Shown here: in pieces, positions 1 through 9,730 of the stretch
Layout: each line of letters opens with the position of its first letter
Numbering within the stretch: position 1 is the first letter of the stretch
NCBI RefSeq assembly: GCF_024295805.1
Contig: NZ_JANCLX010000001.1
Location: 186,001 to 250,000 of the forward strand
DNA from: Streptomyces cucumeris
GTDB lineage: Bacteria > Actinomycetota > Actinomycetes > Streptomycetales > Streptomycetaceae
Length of the DNA: 64,000 bases
Direction of reading: 5' to 3'
Program-made: the position numbers and the translations under genes
The notes under the pieces: generated by a model
The model's input: only the letters and a program-made list of their open reading frames with translations
Told to the model about the DNA's origin: nothing
The model's database searches: none

Positions 1-1492
1 AGTGCTCGCCTTCTCCCTGGTGGGCGTGTTGTTCCTGTACCTGCTGCAGCGCGTCCAGGGCAGCCTGCCGCTTTCGCTCGGGTTCACCGCGATCAGTCCC
101 GACCAGGCGTTCAACACCGCCGCGTCCTTCGTGGCCAACACCAACTGGCAGTCCTATTCGGGCGAGCAGTCCATGGGGCACGTCGTCCAGACGGCCGGGC
201 TCGCGGTGCAGAACTTCGTCTCCGCCGCCGTCGGCATGGCCGTGGCCGTCGCGCTCGTACGGGGCTTCGCCCGCTCCCGCACCGGTGAACTCGGCAACTT
301 CTGGGCCGACCTGGTGCGCGGTGTCGTCCGGGTCCTGCTCCCGCTCTCCGTGATCGGCGCGCTGGTGCTGGTCGCCTGCGGCGCCATCCAGAACTTCGCG
401 GGCATCCACGAGGTCGGACAGCTCACCGGCGGCAGCCGGCAGATGAACGGCGGCGCCGTGGCCTCACAGGAGGTCATCAAGGAGCTGGGCACCAACGGCG
501 GCGGCTACTTCAACGCCAACTCCGCCCACCCGTTCGAGAACCCGAGCGGTTTCACCAACCTCTTCGAGATCTTCCTGATCCTGGTCATCCCGTTCGCGCT
601 GACCCGCACCTTCGGCAGGCTGGTGGGCAACCTCCGGCAGGGCTACGCGATCCTCGCCGCCATGGGCGTCATCTGGCTCGGCTTCACGGCGCTGATGATG
701 TGGACCGAGTTCCACCACGGCGGCGCGGCGCTCCAGGAGGCGGGCGGCGCGATGGAGGGCAAGGAGCAGCGGTTCGGCGTCGGCGCCTCCGCAATCTTCG
801 CCACCAGCACCACCCTGACCTCGACCGGCGCCGTGGACTCCTTCCACTCCTCCTTCACCGGCTTCGGCGGTGGACTCGCCCTGCTGGGCATGATGCTCGG
901 TGAGATCGCCCCCGGCGGTGTGGGATCGGGCCTCTACGGCATGCTGATCATGGCGATCATCGCGGTGTTCATCGCGGGCCTCATGGTCGGCCGCACCCCC
1001 GAATACCTGGGCAAGAAGATCGGCTCCCGGGAGATCAAGCTCGCGGCCTGCTACATCCTGATCACCCCGACGCTGGTGCTCGGCTTCACCGCCGTGTCGA
1101 TGGTGCTGGCCACCCCGCCGGACTCGATCCTGAACACCGCCGGGGACTCGGTGAACGGCAGCGGCGCCCACGGCTTCTCCGAGGTGCTCTACGCCTTCAC
1201 CTCCGGCGCCAACAACAACGGCTCCGCCTTCGCCGGACTCAACGCGAACACCCAGTGGTACAACACCACGATCGGTCTGGCCATGCTGCTCGGCCGCTTC
1301 CTGCCCATGGTGTTCGTCCTGGCGCTGGCCGGTTCCCTGGCCGAGCAGAAGCCCGTCCCCGAGACCGCGGGGACCCTGCGCACCGAGAAGCCCCTCTTCG
1401 CGGGGCTGCTGGTCGGCGCGATCCTCATCATCACCGGTCTGACCTACTTCCCGGCCCTGGCCCTTGGCCCGATGGCGGAGGGACTCTCATGA
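1..1492 (+). CDS. kdpA: KdpA, potassium-translocating subunit (5' end missing)
   Basis: The reading frame is already open at base 2, and the first visible residues ([16 protein letters not shown]) match the interior of KdpA, so roughly the first 60 residues and any kdpF lie outside the window. KdpA is the channel-like subunit of the high-affinity K+ pump KdpFABC in the plasma membrane. The selectivity-filter loops are visible: [31 protein letters not shown] and [11 protein letters not shown]. Many hydrophobic segments alternate with these loops. The stop overlaps the kdpB start by four bases (ATGA), so translation is probably coupled. Identification is secure. Confidence 0.97.
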   Translation, partial: VLAFSLVGVLFLYLLQRVQGSLPLSLGFTAISPDQAFNTAASFVANTNWQSYSGEQSMGHVVQTAGLAVQNFVSAAVGMAVAVALVRGFARSRTGELGNFWADLVRGVVRVLLPLSVIGALVLVACGAIQNFAGIHEVGQLTGGSRQMNGGAVASQEVIKELGTNGGGYFNANSAHPFENPSGFTNLFEIFLILVIPFALTRTFGRLVGNLRQGYAILAAMGVIWLGFTALMMWTEFHHGGAALQEAGGAMEGKEQRFGVGASAIFATSTTLTSTGAVDSFHSSFTGFGGGLALLGMMLGEIAPGGVGSGLYGMLIMAIIAVFIAGLMVGRTPEYLGKKIGSREIKLAACYILITPTLVLGFTAVSMVLATPPDSILNTAGDSVNGSGAHGFSEVLYAFTSGANNNGSAFAGLNANTQWYNTTIGLAMLLGRFLPMVFVLALAGSLAEQKPVPETAGTLRTEKPLFAGLLVGAILIITGLTYFPALALGPMAEGLS

Positions 1493-3600
1493 GCACAGCC
1501 ACCACTCCCGTACACACCGCACCCGATGGCGGCCGCCCGCACGGCCCCGAGGGCTCCGGCGGGCGGGTCTCGGGCGGCCTGTTCGACCCCCGTCAGCTCG
1601 TCACGTCGCTGCCGGACGCCTTCCGTAAGCTGGACCCGCGGATCATGGCGAAGTCCCCGGTCATGTTCGTGGTCGAGATCGGGTCGGTGCTCACCACCGG
1701 GCTCGCCCTCCTCGACCCCGGCGACTGGTTCGGCTGGGCCATCACCGCCTGGCTGTGGCTGACCGTGGTCTTCGCCAATCTGGCCGAGGCCGTGGCCGAG
1801 GGCCGTGGCAAGGCGCAGGCCGACACCCTGCGCAAGGCCAAGACCGACACCGTGGCGCGCCGGCTGACCGGCTCCACCGAGGAGCGGGTGCCCGGCACCG
1901 AGCTGCGCATCGGCGATCTGGCGGTCTGCGAGGCGGGCGACATCATCCCGGGCGACGGCGATGTCGTCGAGGGCGTGGCGTCGGTGGACGAGTCCGCCAT
2001 CACCGGTGAATCGGCCCCGGTCATCCGGGAGTCCGGCGGTGACCGGTCCGCGGTCACCGGCGGCACCAAGGTGCTGTCCGACCGTATCGTCATCAAGATC
2101 ACCACCAGACCGGGCGAGACCTTCATCGACCGGATGATCAACCTCGTCGAGGGTGCCGCCCGGCAGAAGACCCCGAACGAGATCGCGCTGAACATCCTGC
2201 TCGCCTCGCTCACCATCGTCTTCCTGCTGGCAGTGGTGACCCTCCAGCCGTTCGCGATCCACGCGGGCGCCGAGCAGACGATGATCGTGCTCACCGCGCT
2301 GCTGGTCTGCCTCATCCCGACCACCATCGGGGCGCTGCTCTCGGCCATCGGTATCGCGGGTATGGACCGGCTGGTCCAGCGCAATGTGCTGGCCATGTCC
2401 GGCCGCGCGGTCGAGGCGGCGGGCGATGTGTCCACCCTGCTGCTGGACAAGACCGGCACCATCACCCTCGGCAACCGGCAGGCGGCGGAGTTCGTCCCGG
2501 TGACGGGTGTGTCCGAGGCGGAGCTCGCCGACGCAGCCCAGCTCTCGTCGCTGGCCGACGAGACCCCGGAGGGCCGCTCGATCGTCGTCCTGGCCAAGGA
2601 GCGCTACGGGCTCCGGGCGCGGGACGAGGGCGAGCTGAGCCACGCCGAGTTCGTACCCTTCACCGCCCAGACCCGGATGTCCGGCGTCGATGTGGACGGC
2701 ACCACGGTGCGCAAGGGCGCCGCGGGCGCCATCGTCGCCTGGGTCGGCCGGCGCGGCGGGGAGGTCTCCTCCGACGCCCAGGAGAAGGTCGACGCGATAT
2801 CGGCGGCCGGTGGCACCCCGCTGCTGGTCGCGATCGAGGACACCGACGGACCGCGGGTGCTCGGCGTGATCCACCTCAAGGACGTGGTCAAGGAGGGCAT
2901 GCGGGAGCGGTTCGACGAACTGCGCCGGATGGGCATCAAGACCGTGATGATCACCGGCGACAACCCGCTGACCGCCAAGGCCATCGCCGACGAGGCGGGG
3001 GTGGACGACTTCCTGGCGGAGGCCACACCCGAGGACAAGATGGCGCTCATCAAGCGGGAGCAGGCGGGCGGCAAGCTGGTCGCGATGACCGGCGACGGCA
3101 CCAATGACGCCCCCGCGCTGGCCCAGGCCGATGTCGGCGTCGCCATGAACACCGGTACCTCGGCCGCCAAGGAGGCCGGGAACATGGTGGACCTGGACTC
3201 CAACCCGACCAAGCTGATCGAGATCGTGGAGATCGGCAAGCAGCTGCTCATCACCCGCGGCGCGCTGACCACCTTCTCGATCGCCAACGACGTCGCCAAG
3301 TACTTCGCGATCATCCCCGCGATGTTCGGCGCGGTCGCGGGCTACGAGGGTCTGGACACGCTCAACATCATGCGGCTGGCCTCGGCCGAGTCGGCCATCC
3401 TCGCGGCGGTGATCTTCAACGCGCTGATCATCGTGGCGCTGGTGCCGCTCGCTCTCAAGGGCGTGCGCTACCGCCCCATGAGCGCCGACCGGATGCTCCG
3501 CCGCAACCTGGGCCTCTACGGCCTCGGCGGCCTGATCGCCCCGTTCATCGGGATCAAACTCATCGACCTGCTCATCTCCCTCATCCCCGGGATCGGGTGA
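1489..3600 (+). CDS. kdpB: KdpB, P-type ATPase subunit of the K+ pump
   Basis: KdpB hydrolyses ATP to drive K+ uptake through KdpA. The 703-residue product starts at the ATG that overlaps the kdpA stop; the frame is open further upstream inside kdpA, but that part is antisense-like sequence in another kdpA frame. Visible P-type motifs are TGES in the actuator domain, DKTGT with the phosphorylated Asp320, TGDN and the hinge [12 protein letters not shown]. Membrane helices lie near residues 55-95, 240-290 and in the last 120 residues. It lies between kdpA and kdpC in one operon. Confidence 0.97.
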   Translation: MSTATTPVHTAPDGGRPHGPEGSGGRVSGGLFDPRQLVTSLPDAFRKLDPRIMAKSPVMFVVEIGSVLTTGLALLDPGDWFGWAITAWLWLTVVFANLAEAVAEGRGKAQADTLRKAKTDTVARRLTGSTEERVPGTELRIGDLAVCEAGDIIPGDGDVVEGVASVDESAITGESAPVIRESGGDRSAVTGGTKVLSDRIVIKITTRPGETFIDRMINLVEGAARQKTPNEIALNILLASLTIVFLLAVVTLQPFAIHAGAEQTMIVLTALLVCLIPTTIGALLSAIGIAGMDRLVQRNVLAMSGRAVEAAGDVSTLLLDKTGTITLGNRQAAEFVPVTGVSEAELADAAQLSSLADETPEGRSIVVLAKERYGLRARDEGELSHAEFVPFTAQTRMSGVDVDGTTVRKGAAGAIVAWVGRRGGEVSSDAQEKVDAISAAGGTPLLVAIEDTDGPRVLGVIHLKDVVKEGMRERFDELRRMGIKTVMITGDNPLTAKAIADEAGVDDFLAEATPEDKMALIKREQAGGKLVAMTGDGTNDAPALAQADVGVAMNTGTSAAKEAGNMVDLDSNPTKLIEIVEIGKQLLITRGALTTFSIANDVAKYFAIIPAMFGAVAGYEGLDTLNIMRLASAESAILAAVIFNALIIVALVPLALKGVRYRPMSADRMLRRNLGLYGLGGLIAPFIGIKLIDLLISLIPGIG

Positions 3601-3609
3601 CCCACCACC

Positions 3610-4266
3610 ATGACCTCCATGAACAGCTCGGTCCGCGGTACGGCGCGGCTGATCGGCGCGGGGCTGCGCGCCCTGCTGGCCCTCACCGTCGTCTGCGGTG
3701 TGCTCTACCCCCTCGCGGTCACCGGGATCGCCCAGGCCGCCTTCCATGACCAGGCCAACGGCTCCGAGGTGCGGTCCGGCGGCCGGGTCGTCGGCTCCGA
3801 GATCATCGGCCAGCGCTTCGACCTCGATGCCAAGGACGAGGACGGCAATCCGCTGCCGGACCCGCGCTATTTCCAGCCCCGGCCGTCCGCGGCGGGCACC
3901 AACGCCGTCAACACCCAGTACTCGATCGTCGTCTCCGGCGCGTCCAACCTCGCCGCGGACAGCAAGGTGCTGAAGCAGACCGTCATCGACCGGCGGAAGC
4001 AGGTGGCCGACTTCAACCAGGTCTCCCCGTCCCGGGTGCCGGTGGACGCGCTCACCGCCTCCGGCTCCGGTCTCGACCCGGACATCTCCCCGGCCTACGC
4101 CGAGCTCCAGGTGAACCGGGTGGCCAAGGCCAACGCGCTGCCGCGCGAGAAGGTCGCCCGGCTGGTGGCGGACCACACCCAGGGCCGTCAGCTCGGCTTC
4201 ATCGGCGAGCCCCGGGTCAACGTGCTGAAGCTCAACATCGCGCTCACCCGGCTGAGCCGGCACTGA
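3610..4266 (+). CDS. kdpC: KdpC, K+ pump accessory subunit
   Basis: KdpC stabilises the KdpFABC complex and supports ATP binding by KdpB. The 218-residue protein has a single N-terminal membrane helix (about residues 16-38) followed by a soluble domain with the family features GSEIIGQ, YFQPRPSAAG and the C-terminal GRQLGFIGEPRVNVLKLN. It starts nine bases after the kdpB stop and ends 29 bases before kdpD, so pump and sensor genes form one cluster. Confidence 0.96.
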   Translation: MTSMNSSVRGTARLIGAGLRALLALTVVCGVLYPLAVTGIAQAAFHDQANGSEVRSGGRVVGSEIIGQRFDLDAKDEDGNPLPDPRYFQPRPSAAGTNAVNTQYSIVVSGASNLAADSKVLKQTVIDRRKQVADFNQVSPSRVPVDALTASGSGLDPDISPAYAELQVNRVAKANALPREKVARLVADHTQGRQLGFIGEPRVNVLKLNIALTRLSRH

Positions 4267-4295
4267 GAACTCGGACCAGCGGGGAAAATGGGGTC

Positions 4296-6872
4296 ATGGG
4301 ACGCGGCAAGCTACGGATCTACCTCGGTGCGGCCCCGGGAGTCGGCAAGACCTACGCCATGCTCTCCGAGGGGCACCGCCGGGTCGAGCGGGGCACCGAC
4401 CTCGTGGTCGGCTTCGTCGAGCACCACGGCCGCCGCCGCACCGAGGTGATGCTGCACGGGCTGGAGGCGGTGCCCCGCCGGGAGCTGGAGTACCGGGGCG
4501 CCGTCTTCACCGAGATGGACGTGGACGCGGTACTGGCCCGCCGCCCCGCCGTCGCCCTCGTCGACGAGCTCGCCCACACCAACGTCCCCGGCTCCCGGAA
4601 CGCCAAGCGCTGGCAGGACGTCGAGGAGCTGCTGCGGGCGGGCATCGACGTCGTCTCCACCGTCAACATCCAGCACCTGGAGTCGCTGGGCGACGTGGTG
4701 GAGTCGATAACGGGCGTCCGGCAGCGGGAGACCGTGCCCGACGAGGTGGTGCGCCGCGCCGATCAGATCGAACTGGTCGATATGTCGCCCCAGGCCCTGC
4801 GCCGCCGGATGGCGCACGGCAACATCTACGCCTCCGACAAGGTCGACGCGGCGCTGTCCAACTACTTCCGGCCCGGGAACCTGACCGCGCTGCGCGAACT
4901 GGCCCTGCTGTGGACCGCCGACCGGGTCGACGAGTACCTCCAGCAGTACCGCTCCGAGCACAGCATCCGCACCACCTGGCAGGCGCGTGAGCGCATCGTC
5001 GTCGGCCTCACCGGCGGCCCCGAGGGCCGCACGCTGATCCGCCGGGCCGCCCGGATGGCGGCCAAGGGCTCCGGCAGCGAGATCCTCGCCGTCTACATCG
5101 CCCGCAGCGACGGGCTGACCTCCGCCTCCCCCAAGGAGCTGGCGGTCCAGCGCACCCTGGTCGAGGATCTGGGCGGCACCTTCCACCACGTCATCGGGGA
5201 GGACATCCCCGGAGCGCTGCTGGAGTTCGCCCGCGGGGTCAACGCCACCCAGATCGTGCTCGGCTCCAGCCGCCGCAAGGCGTGGCAGTACGTCTTCGGA
5301 CCCGGGGTGGGCGCCACCGTCGCCCGCGACTCCGGCCCGGACCTCGACGTCCACATCGTCACCCACGGCGAGGTCGCCAAGGGCCGCGGACTGCCGGTGG
5401 CCCGCGGCGCCCGGCTCGGCCGCTCCCGGCTGATCGCGGGCTGGGGGGTGGGTGTGGGCGGACCGGTGCTGCTCACGCTGCTGCTCACCGTCGGCGGAGC
5501 CAGCCTCGCCTCGGACGCCGGACCCGGCTTCGCCAACGAGGTGCTGCTCTTCCTCTTCCTGAACGTGCTGGCGGCGCTGCTGGGCGGGATGCTGCCCGCC
5601 CTCGCCTCGGCGGCCGTGGGATCCCTGCTGCTCAACTACTACTTCACCCCGCCCACCCACACTCTCACCGTCGACGACCCCGAGAACATCGTCGCCATAG
5701 CGATCTTCGTGGCGGTGGCCGTCAGCGTCGCCTCGGTCGTCGACCTGGCCGCGCGCCGCACCCATCAGGCCGCCCGGCTGCGCGCCGAGTCCGAGGTGCT
5801 GTCCTTCCTCGCGGGCAGTGTGCTGCGCGGTGAGACCAGCCTGGAAGCGCTGCTGGAGCGGGTCCGCGAGACCTTCGGCATGGACACCGTGGCGCTGCTG
5901 GAGCGGGAGAGCGATGTCGCCCCCTGGACCTGCGCGGGCAGTGTGGGCGGCACCGGCGGGGGAGCCGCACCGCCCGGGCGGCCCGAGGACGCGGATGTGG
6001 ACATGCCGGTCGGTGACCACATGGCGCTCGCGCTCTCCGGCCGGGTGCTGCCCGCCGAGGACCGCCGGGTGCTCGCCGCCTTCGCCGCCCAGGCCGCGGT
6101 GGTCCTTGACCGGCAGCGGCTGACCCTGGAGGCCGAACGGGCCACCGAGCTGGCCGAGGGCAACCGCATACGGACCGCGCTGCTGGCCGCCGTCAGCCAC
6201 GATCTGCGCACCCCGCTCGCGGCCATCAAGGCCGCCGTGAGCTCCCTGCGCTCCGATGACGTCGCCTGGTCCGAGGAGGACGAGGCCGAGCTGCTGGAGG
6301 GCATCGAGGACGGCGCCGACCGGCTGGACCACCTGGTGGGGAACCTGCTGGACATGTCCCGGCTGCAGACCGGCACCGTGACCCCGCTCATCCGCGAGAT
6401 CGACCTCGACGAGGTGGTGCCGATGGCGCTCGGCGGCGTCCCGGAGGCCAGTGTCACCCTCGACATCCCCGAGGAGCTGCCCATGGTCGCCGTCGACCCC
6501 GGACTGCTGGAGCGCGCCGTCGCCAACATCGTGGAGAACGCCGTGAAGTACAGCCCGCCGGACTCCTCCGTGCTGGTCGCGGCCAGCGCGCTCGGCGAAC
6601 GGGTCGAGCTGCGGGTCGCCGACCGCGGCCCCGGAGTGCCCGACACCGCCAAGGACCGGATCTTCGAGCCGTTCCAGCGGTACGGTGACGCCCCGCGCGG
6701 CGCCGGGGTCGGCCTCGGGCTGGCCGTGGCCCGCGGCTTCGCCGAGGCGATGGGCGGCCGGCTGGCCGCCGAGGACACCCCGGGCGGCGGCATGACCATG
6801 GTGCTCACCCTGCGGGCCGCCCCCGGCCGCCCGCCGGTCCGCCCCGACCTCCCGGCCCGGGCCGTGTCCTGA
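4296..6872 (+). CDS. kdpD: KdpD, sensor histidine kinase for K+ limitation
   Basis: KdpD senses low K+ or osmotic stress and phosphorylates KdpE. In this 858-residue protein the order is: N-terminal KdpD domain with Walker A GAAPGVGKT (about residues 12-20), a UspA-like domain (about 225-365), four membrane helices of the DUF4118 region (about 385-490), a GAF-like region, the dimerisation box SHDLRTPLAAIK with phospho-acceptor His635, and a C-terminal ATPase domain with N box VENAVKYS and G box DRGPGVPD. The family is normally about 850-900 residues, so it looks full-length. Both c-di-AMP and direct K+ sensing have been reported for the family; nothing here decides between them. Confidence 0.96.
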   Translation: MGRGKLRIYLGAAPGVGKTYAMLSEGHRRVERGTDLVVGFVEHHGRRRTEVMLHGLEAVPRRELEYRGAVFTEMDVDAVLARRPAVALVDELAHTNVPGSRNAKRWQDVEELLRAGIDVVSTVNIQHLESLGDVVESITGVRQRETVPDEVVRRADQIELVDMSPQALRRRMAHGNIYASDKVDAALSNYFRPGNLTALRELALLWTADRVDEYLQQYRSEHSIRTTWQARERIVVGLTGGPEGRTLIRRAARMAAKGSGSEILAVYIARSDGLTSASPKELAVQRTLVEDLGGTFHHVIGEDIPGALLEFARGVNATQIVLGSSRRKAWQYVFGPGVGATVARDSGPDLDVHIVTHGEVAKGRGLPVARGARLGRSRLIAGWGVGVGGPVLLTLLLTVGGASLASDAGPGFANEVLLFLFLNVLAALLGGMLPALASAAVGSLLLNYYFTPPTHTLTVDDPENIVAIAIFVAVAVSVASVVDLAARRTHQAARLRAESEVLSFLAGSVLRGETSLEALLERVRETFGMDTVALLERESDVAPWTCAGSVGGTGGGAAPPGRPEDADVDMPVGDHMALALSGRVLPAEDRRVLAAFAAQAAVVLDRQRLTLEAERATELAEGNRIRTALLAAVSHDLRTPLAAIKAAVSSLRSDDVAWSEEDEAELLEGIEDGADRLDHLVGNLLDMSRLQTGTVTPLIREIDLDEVVPMALGGVPEASVTLDIPEELPMVAVDPGLLERAVANIVENAVKYSPPDSSVLVAASALGERVELRVADRGPGVPDTAKDRIFEPFQRYGDAPRGAGVGLGLAVARGFAEAMGGRLAAEDTPGGGMTMVLTLRAAPGRPPVRPDLPARAVS

Positions 6873-6943
6873 CCGGCCCCGGAGCCGTGGCGGGGGCGGC
6901 CCGGGCGGAGGGGACGACAACACAGCGATGGAAGGCAGACCAG

Positions 6944-7627
6944 ATGAACCGGGTGCTCGTGGTGGACGACGAGCCGCAGATCGTACGCGCCCTCGTGATC
7001 AACCTGAAGGCGCGCAAGTACGAGGTGGACGCCGCGTCGGACGGCGCGACCGCCCTGCGGCTGGCCGCCACCCGCCACCCCGACGTGGTCGTGCTCGACC
7101 TCGGACTGCCCGATATGGACGGGGTGGAGGTGATCAGGGGGCTGCGCGGCTGGACCCGGGTGCCGATCCTGGTGCTCTCCGCGCGCCAGACCTCCGACGA
7201 GAAGGTCGAGGCCCTGGACGCGGGCGCCGACGACTACGTCACCAAGCCCTTCGGCATGGACGAGCTGCTCGCCCGGCTGCGCGCCGCCGTCCGCCGGGCC
7301 GAGCCCACCGTGCAGTCGGAGGATCCGGTGACCGTCGAGACCGAGACGTTCTCGGTCGACCTGGCGGCCAAGAAGGCCCACCGCGACGGCCGTGACGTCC
7401 GGCTGACGCCCACCGAATGGCACCTGCTGGAGGTGCTGGTGCGCAATCCCGGCCGGCTGGTCAGCCAGAAGCAGTTGCTCCAGGAGGTCTGGGGCCCCTC
7501 CTACGGCACCGAGACCAACTACCTGCGCGTCTACATGGCCCAGCTCCGCCGCAAGCTGGAGGTGGACCCCTCGCATCCGCGGCACTTCATCACCGAGCCG
7601 GGCATGGGCTACCGGTTCGAGCGGTGA
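6944..7627 (+). CDS. kdpE: KdpE, OmpR-type response regulator
   Basis: KdpE is the DNA-binding partner of KdpD and activates kdp transcription. The 227-residue product begins VLVVDDEP after the initiator Met-Asn-Arg; the frame is open 19 codons further upstream, but this ATG has GGAAGG eight bases before it and gives the usual receiver start. Asp52 in VLDLGLPDMDG is the phosphorylation site, the conserved Lys is in DYVTKPFG, and a winged helix domain follows (TPTEWHLLEVLVRNPGRLVS). The last 12 codons plus the stop are repeated exactly 95 bases downstream, outside the gene. Confidence 0.95.
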   Translation: MNRVLVVDDEPQIVRALVINLKARKYEVDAASDGATALRLAATRHPDVVVLDLGLPDMDGVEVIRGLRGWTRVPILVLSARQTSDEKVEALDAGADDYVTKPFGMDELLARLRAAVRRAEPTVQSEDPVTVETETFSVDLAAKKAHRDGRDVRLTPTEWHLLEVLVRNPGRLVSQKQLLQEVWGPSYGTETNYLRVYMAQLRRKLEVDPSHPRHFITEPGMGYRFER

Positions 7628-7722
7628 TCAGCGGACCGGGGTGTGCGGCCGGGGGTCCGGGGGTTGCCCCCGGGGGATGGAGCATCACCGAGCCGGGCAT
7701 GGGCTACCGGTTCGAGCGGTGA
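7588..7722 (+). repeat. Exact 40-bp direct repeat of the kdpE 3' end
   Basis: Bases 7588-7627, which encode the last 12 residues of KdpE (ITEPGMGYRFER) and the stop, occur again without a mismatch at 7683-7722. The 55 bases between contain a G/C-rich hairpin. The second copy is not in a gene and lies just upstream of the promoter of the next gene. This could be insertion of a small palindromic element with duplicated target, a slippage duplication, or an assembly error at the hairpin. Confidence 0.95.
7657..7673. terminator. G/C hairpin after kdpE (terminator or REP-like element)
   Basis: Arms CCGGGGG and CCCCCGG pair perfectly around a three-base loop, 30 bases after the kdpE stop. G/C-rich hairpins without a U tract commonly end transcripts in Streptomyces. 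The surrounding GGGGGTCC...CCCCCGGGGGAT sequence also resembles the small palindromic repeats scattered between streptomycete genes. Confidence 0.6.
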
Positions 7723-7747
7723 CGGCGTCGCGGTGGGGCCTCACCGG

Positions 7748-7753
7748 TACGCT
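7748..7753 (+). promoter_or_regulatory. -10 box TACGCT of a leaderless promoter
   Basis: TACGCT fits the streptomycete -10 pattern TANNNT and lies six bases before the ATG at 7760. No ribosome binding site is present, so transcription most likely starts at or beside the start codon. No clear -35 is visible. Confidence 0.55.
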
Positions 7754-7759
7754 GGCCGT

Positions 7760-8170
7760 ATGAGTTCCGCACGCCAGCCCTCCGAGAAGGGTGACAAGCC
7801 GGCCGGCCGCTTCCGGCGGATGCTCGACCGGCTGTCGACTTCCCAGGAGGAGCTTCTGTCCGCCGAGCTCCAGCAGGACGCGGAGGACGCGGGCTGTACC
7901 AAGATCGGTGACTGCGGTGACCGGCAGATCGTGAAGGTGACGGGTACGCTGCGCACGGTCACACTGCGGCCGAGGGCCGGAGTACCCGCGCTGGAGGCGG
8001 AGCTCTTCGACGGCACCGCCGCGTTGGACGTGGTGTGGCTGGGCCGTCGCTCCATCATCGGTATAGAACCGGGCCGCAGGCTGATCGCCTCCGGCCGGAT
8101 CTCCATGAGTCACGGGCGCCGGGTGCTGTTCAATCCGAAGTACGAACTCCGACCGCTCGGACAGGAGTAG
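7760..8170 (+). CDS. OB-fold nucleic-acid-binding protein
   Basis: A 136-residue soluble protein whose central region (about residues 45-130) has the OB-fold pattern IVKVTGTLRTVTL...ELFDGTAALDVVWLGRR...RRLIASGRIS. The frame is open upstream to 7643, but that region contains the duplicated kdpE tail; the ATG at 7760 is preceded by a -10 box and begins the conserved part. Such proteins are widespread in actinobacteria beside a DUF3159 gene and trkA genes (Rv2694c in M. tuberculosis, as I recall). Nucleic-acid binding is inferred from the fold only; the actual role is unknown. Confidence 0.85.
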   Translation: MSSARQPSEKGDKPAGRFRRMLDRLSTSQEELLSAELQQDAEDAGCTKIGDCGDRQIVKVTGTLRTVTLRPRAGVPALEAELFDGTAALDVVWLGRRSIIGIEPGRRLIASGRISMSHGRRVLFNPKYELRPLGQE

Positions 8171-8173
8171 CCG

Positions 8174-8932
8174 GTGACGTCAGACGACAAGCCGACCCCC
8201 ACCGAAGACCACGAGACCGCCGCGCGGAGCAGGGCGGCGGCCGACACCGCGCTCCTGGAGGCGTTCGGCGGCGTACGGGGCATGGTGGACACCACCGTCC
8301 CCGGCCTGGTCTTCGTCCTGCTCTACACGATCAAGCGGGACATCCACCTCGCCGCCATCGCCGCGCTCGGGCTGACGGTGCTGCTGGCGCTGGCCCGGCT
8401 GGCGCGCAAGGAGACCCTGAAGCACGCCTTCAGCGGCGTCTTCGGGGTCGCGTTCGGCGCGATCTTCGCCATGATGTCCGGTGACGCCAAGAACTTCTAT
8501 CTGCCGGGCATGCTCTACACCCTCGGCCTGGCGGTCGCCTACGTCCTGTCGGCGATCTTCCGCTATCCGCTGATCGGTGTGCTGCTCGGGCCGATGCTCA
8601 AGGAGAACCTCTCCTGGCGTACCCGCAATCCGGGCCGGTTCCGCGCCTACACCAAGGCCACCTGGGCATGGGGGCTGATCCTGCTGGCCAAGTCGGCGAT
8701 CCTGTTCCCGCTCTACTGGTGGGGCGACGCCACCCAGCTCGGCTGGGTCAAGGTCGCGCTGGGCATTCCGCCGTTCCTGCTCTGCGTCTATCTGACCTGG
8801 ATCTTCCTGGCCAAGGCCCCGCCGCCGATCGACGTCATCGCGGAGATGGAGGCCGAGGAGAAGGCCGAGCGGGAGCGTGAGCGCGCCAGGGCCGAGCACG
8901 GCCCGGTCGCCGAGCCGCCCCGCTTCCCCTGA
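8174..8932 (+). CDS. DUF3159 membrane protein
   Basis: This 252-residue protein starts with GTG three bases after the preceding stop, so the two genes are co-transcribed. It has five or six hydrophobic helices between residues about 35 and 215 and a charged C-terminal tail rich in Glu and Arg (EMEAEEKAERERERARAE). The family signature LLEAFGGVRGMVDTTVPGLVF is present near the N-terminus. DUF3159 proteins sit next to trkA pairs across actinobacteria; a role in K+ or pH homeostasis is suggested by context only. Confidence 0.88.
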   Translation: MTSDDKPTPTEDHETAARSRAAADTALLEAFGGVRGMVDTTVPGLVFVLLYTIKRDIHLAAIAALGLTVLLALARLARKETLKHAFSGVFGVAFGAIFAMMSGDAKNFYLPGMLYTLGLAVAYVLSAIFRYPLIGVLLGPMLKENLSWRTRNPGRFRAYTKATWAWGLILLAKSAILFPLYWWGDATQLGWVKVALGIPPFLLCVYLTWIFLAKAPPPIDVIAEMEAEEKAERERERARAEHGPVAEPPRFP

Positions 8933-8990
8933 CGCGGTCCGCCCGCGCCGACGGCCGTGAGCGACGACTGACGGCGCACCCACGACCGAC

Positions 8991-9027
8991 GAGGGCCCCG
9001 GGAACCGTAACGGTTCCCGGGGCCCTC
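8991..9027. terminator. Bidirectional terminator between DUF3159 and trkA
   Basis: A perfect 17-bp stem (8991-9007 GAGGGCCCCGGGAACCG paired with 9011-9027) closes on a TAA loop. It lies between two converging genes and can end transcription from both sides. It is the strongest hairpin in the window. Confidence 0.9.
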
Positions 9028-9049
9028 GCCCGTGTCATGACCTGCGGGA

Positions 9050-9730
9050 TCAGCTCCCGGCGGACGGCTCCCGGCGGACCGACAGCAGGTCCTCCAGCTG
9101 CTCCTCGCGCGCCTGCGCCGCGACGAACAGCAGCTCGTCGCCCGCCTCCAGGACATCGTCCTTGTTCGGGGTCAGCACCCGGGTGCCGCGGATGATGGTG
9201 ACCAGGCTGGTGTCCTCCGGCCACTCCACATCGCCGACCCGGGTCCCGGCCAGGGCCGCCTCCGGCGGCAGCGTCAGCTCGACCAGGTTGGCGTCGCCGT
9301 GGCTGAAGCGCAGCAGCCGGACCAGGTCGCCGACGCTCACCGCCTCCTCGACCAGCGCCGACATCAGCCGCGGAGTGGAGACGGCGACATCCACGCCCCA
9401 CGCCTCGTTGAACAGCCACTCGTTCTTGGGGTTGTTGACCCGGGCCACCACCCGGGGCACCCCGTACTCGGTCTTGGCGAGCAGCGAGACGACCAGGTTG
9501 ACCTTGTCGTCACCGGTGGCCGCGATGACCACGTTGCAGCGCTGCAACGCGGCCTCGTCCAGCGAGGTGATCTCACAGGCGTCCGCGAGCAGCCACTCGG
9601 CCTGCGGCACCCGCTCCACCGAGATGGCGGTGGGCGCCTTGTCGATGAGGAGCACCTCGTGGCCGTTCTCCAGCAGTTCGCCCGCGATGGAACGCCCCAC
9701 GGCGCCCGCTCCGGCAATGGCGACCCTCAT
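9050..9730 (-). CDS. trkA: TrkA-family RCK potassium-uptake regulator (second gene)
   Basis: TrkA proteins bind NAD(H) or nucleotides and gate K+ transporters from the cytoplasmic face. This 226-residue protein has one RCK_N domain with GAGAVGRSIAGELLENGH and the acidic residue of IDK, followed by an RCK_C domain (about residues 140-220). The start overlaps the stop of the upstream trkA by four bases (ATGA); the frame continues upstream only inside that gene. The pair corresponds to CeoC/CeoB of mycobacteria by order and size. Confidence 0.93.
   Translation of the reverse strand: MRVAIAGAGAVGRSIAGELLENGHEVLLIDKAPTAISVERVPQAEWLLADACEITSLDEAALQRCNVVIAATGDDKVNLVVSLLAKTEYGVPRVVARVNNPKNEWLFNEAWGVDVAVSTPRLMSALVEEAVSVGDLVRLLRFSHGDANLVELTLPPEAALAGTRVGDVEWPEDTSLVTIIRGTRVLTPNKDDVLEAGDELLFVAAQAREEQLEDLLSVRREPSAGS

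Noticed and set aside
1444-4263. Very long minus-strand frame opposite kdpB and kdpC (and similar ones opposite kdpD, the permease and acnA)
   Set aside because: Antisense shadow frames caused by G/C-rich third positions; the translations are His/Gly/Asp/Arg-rich without domains.
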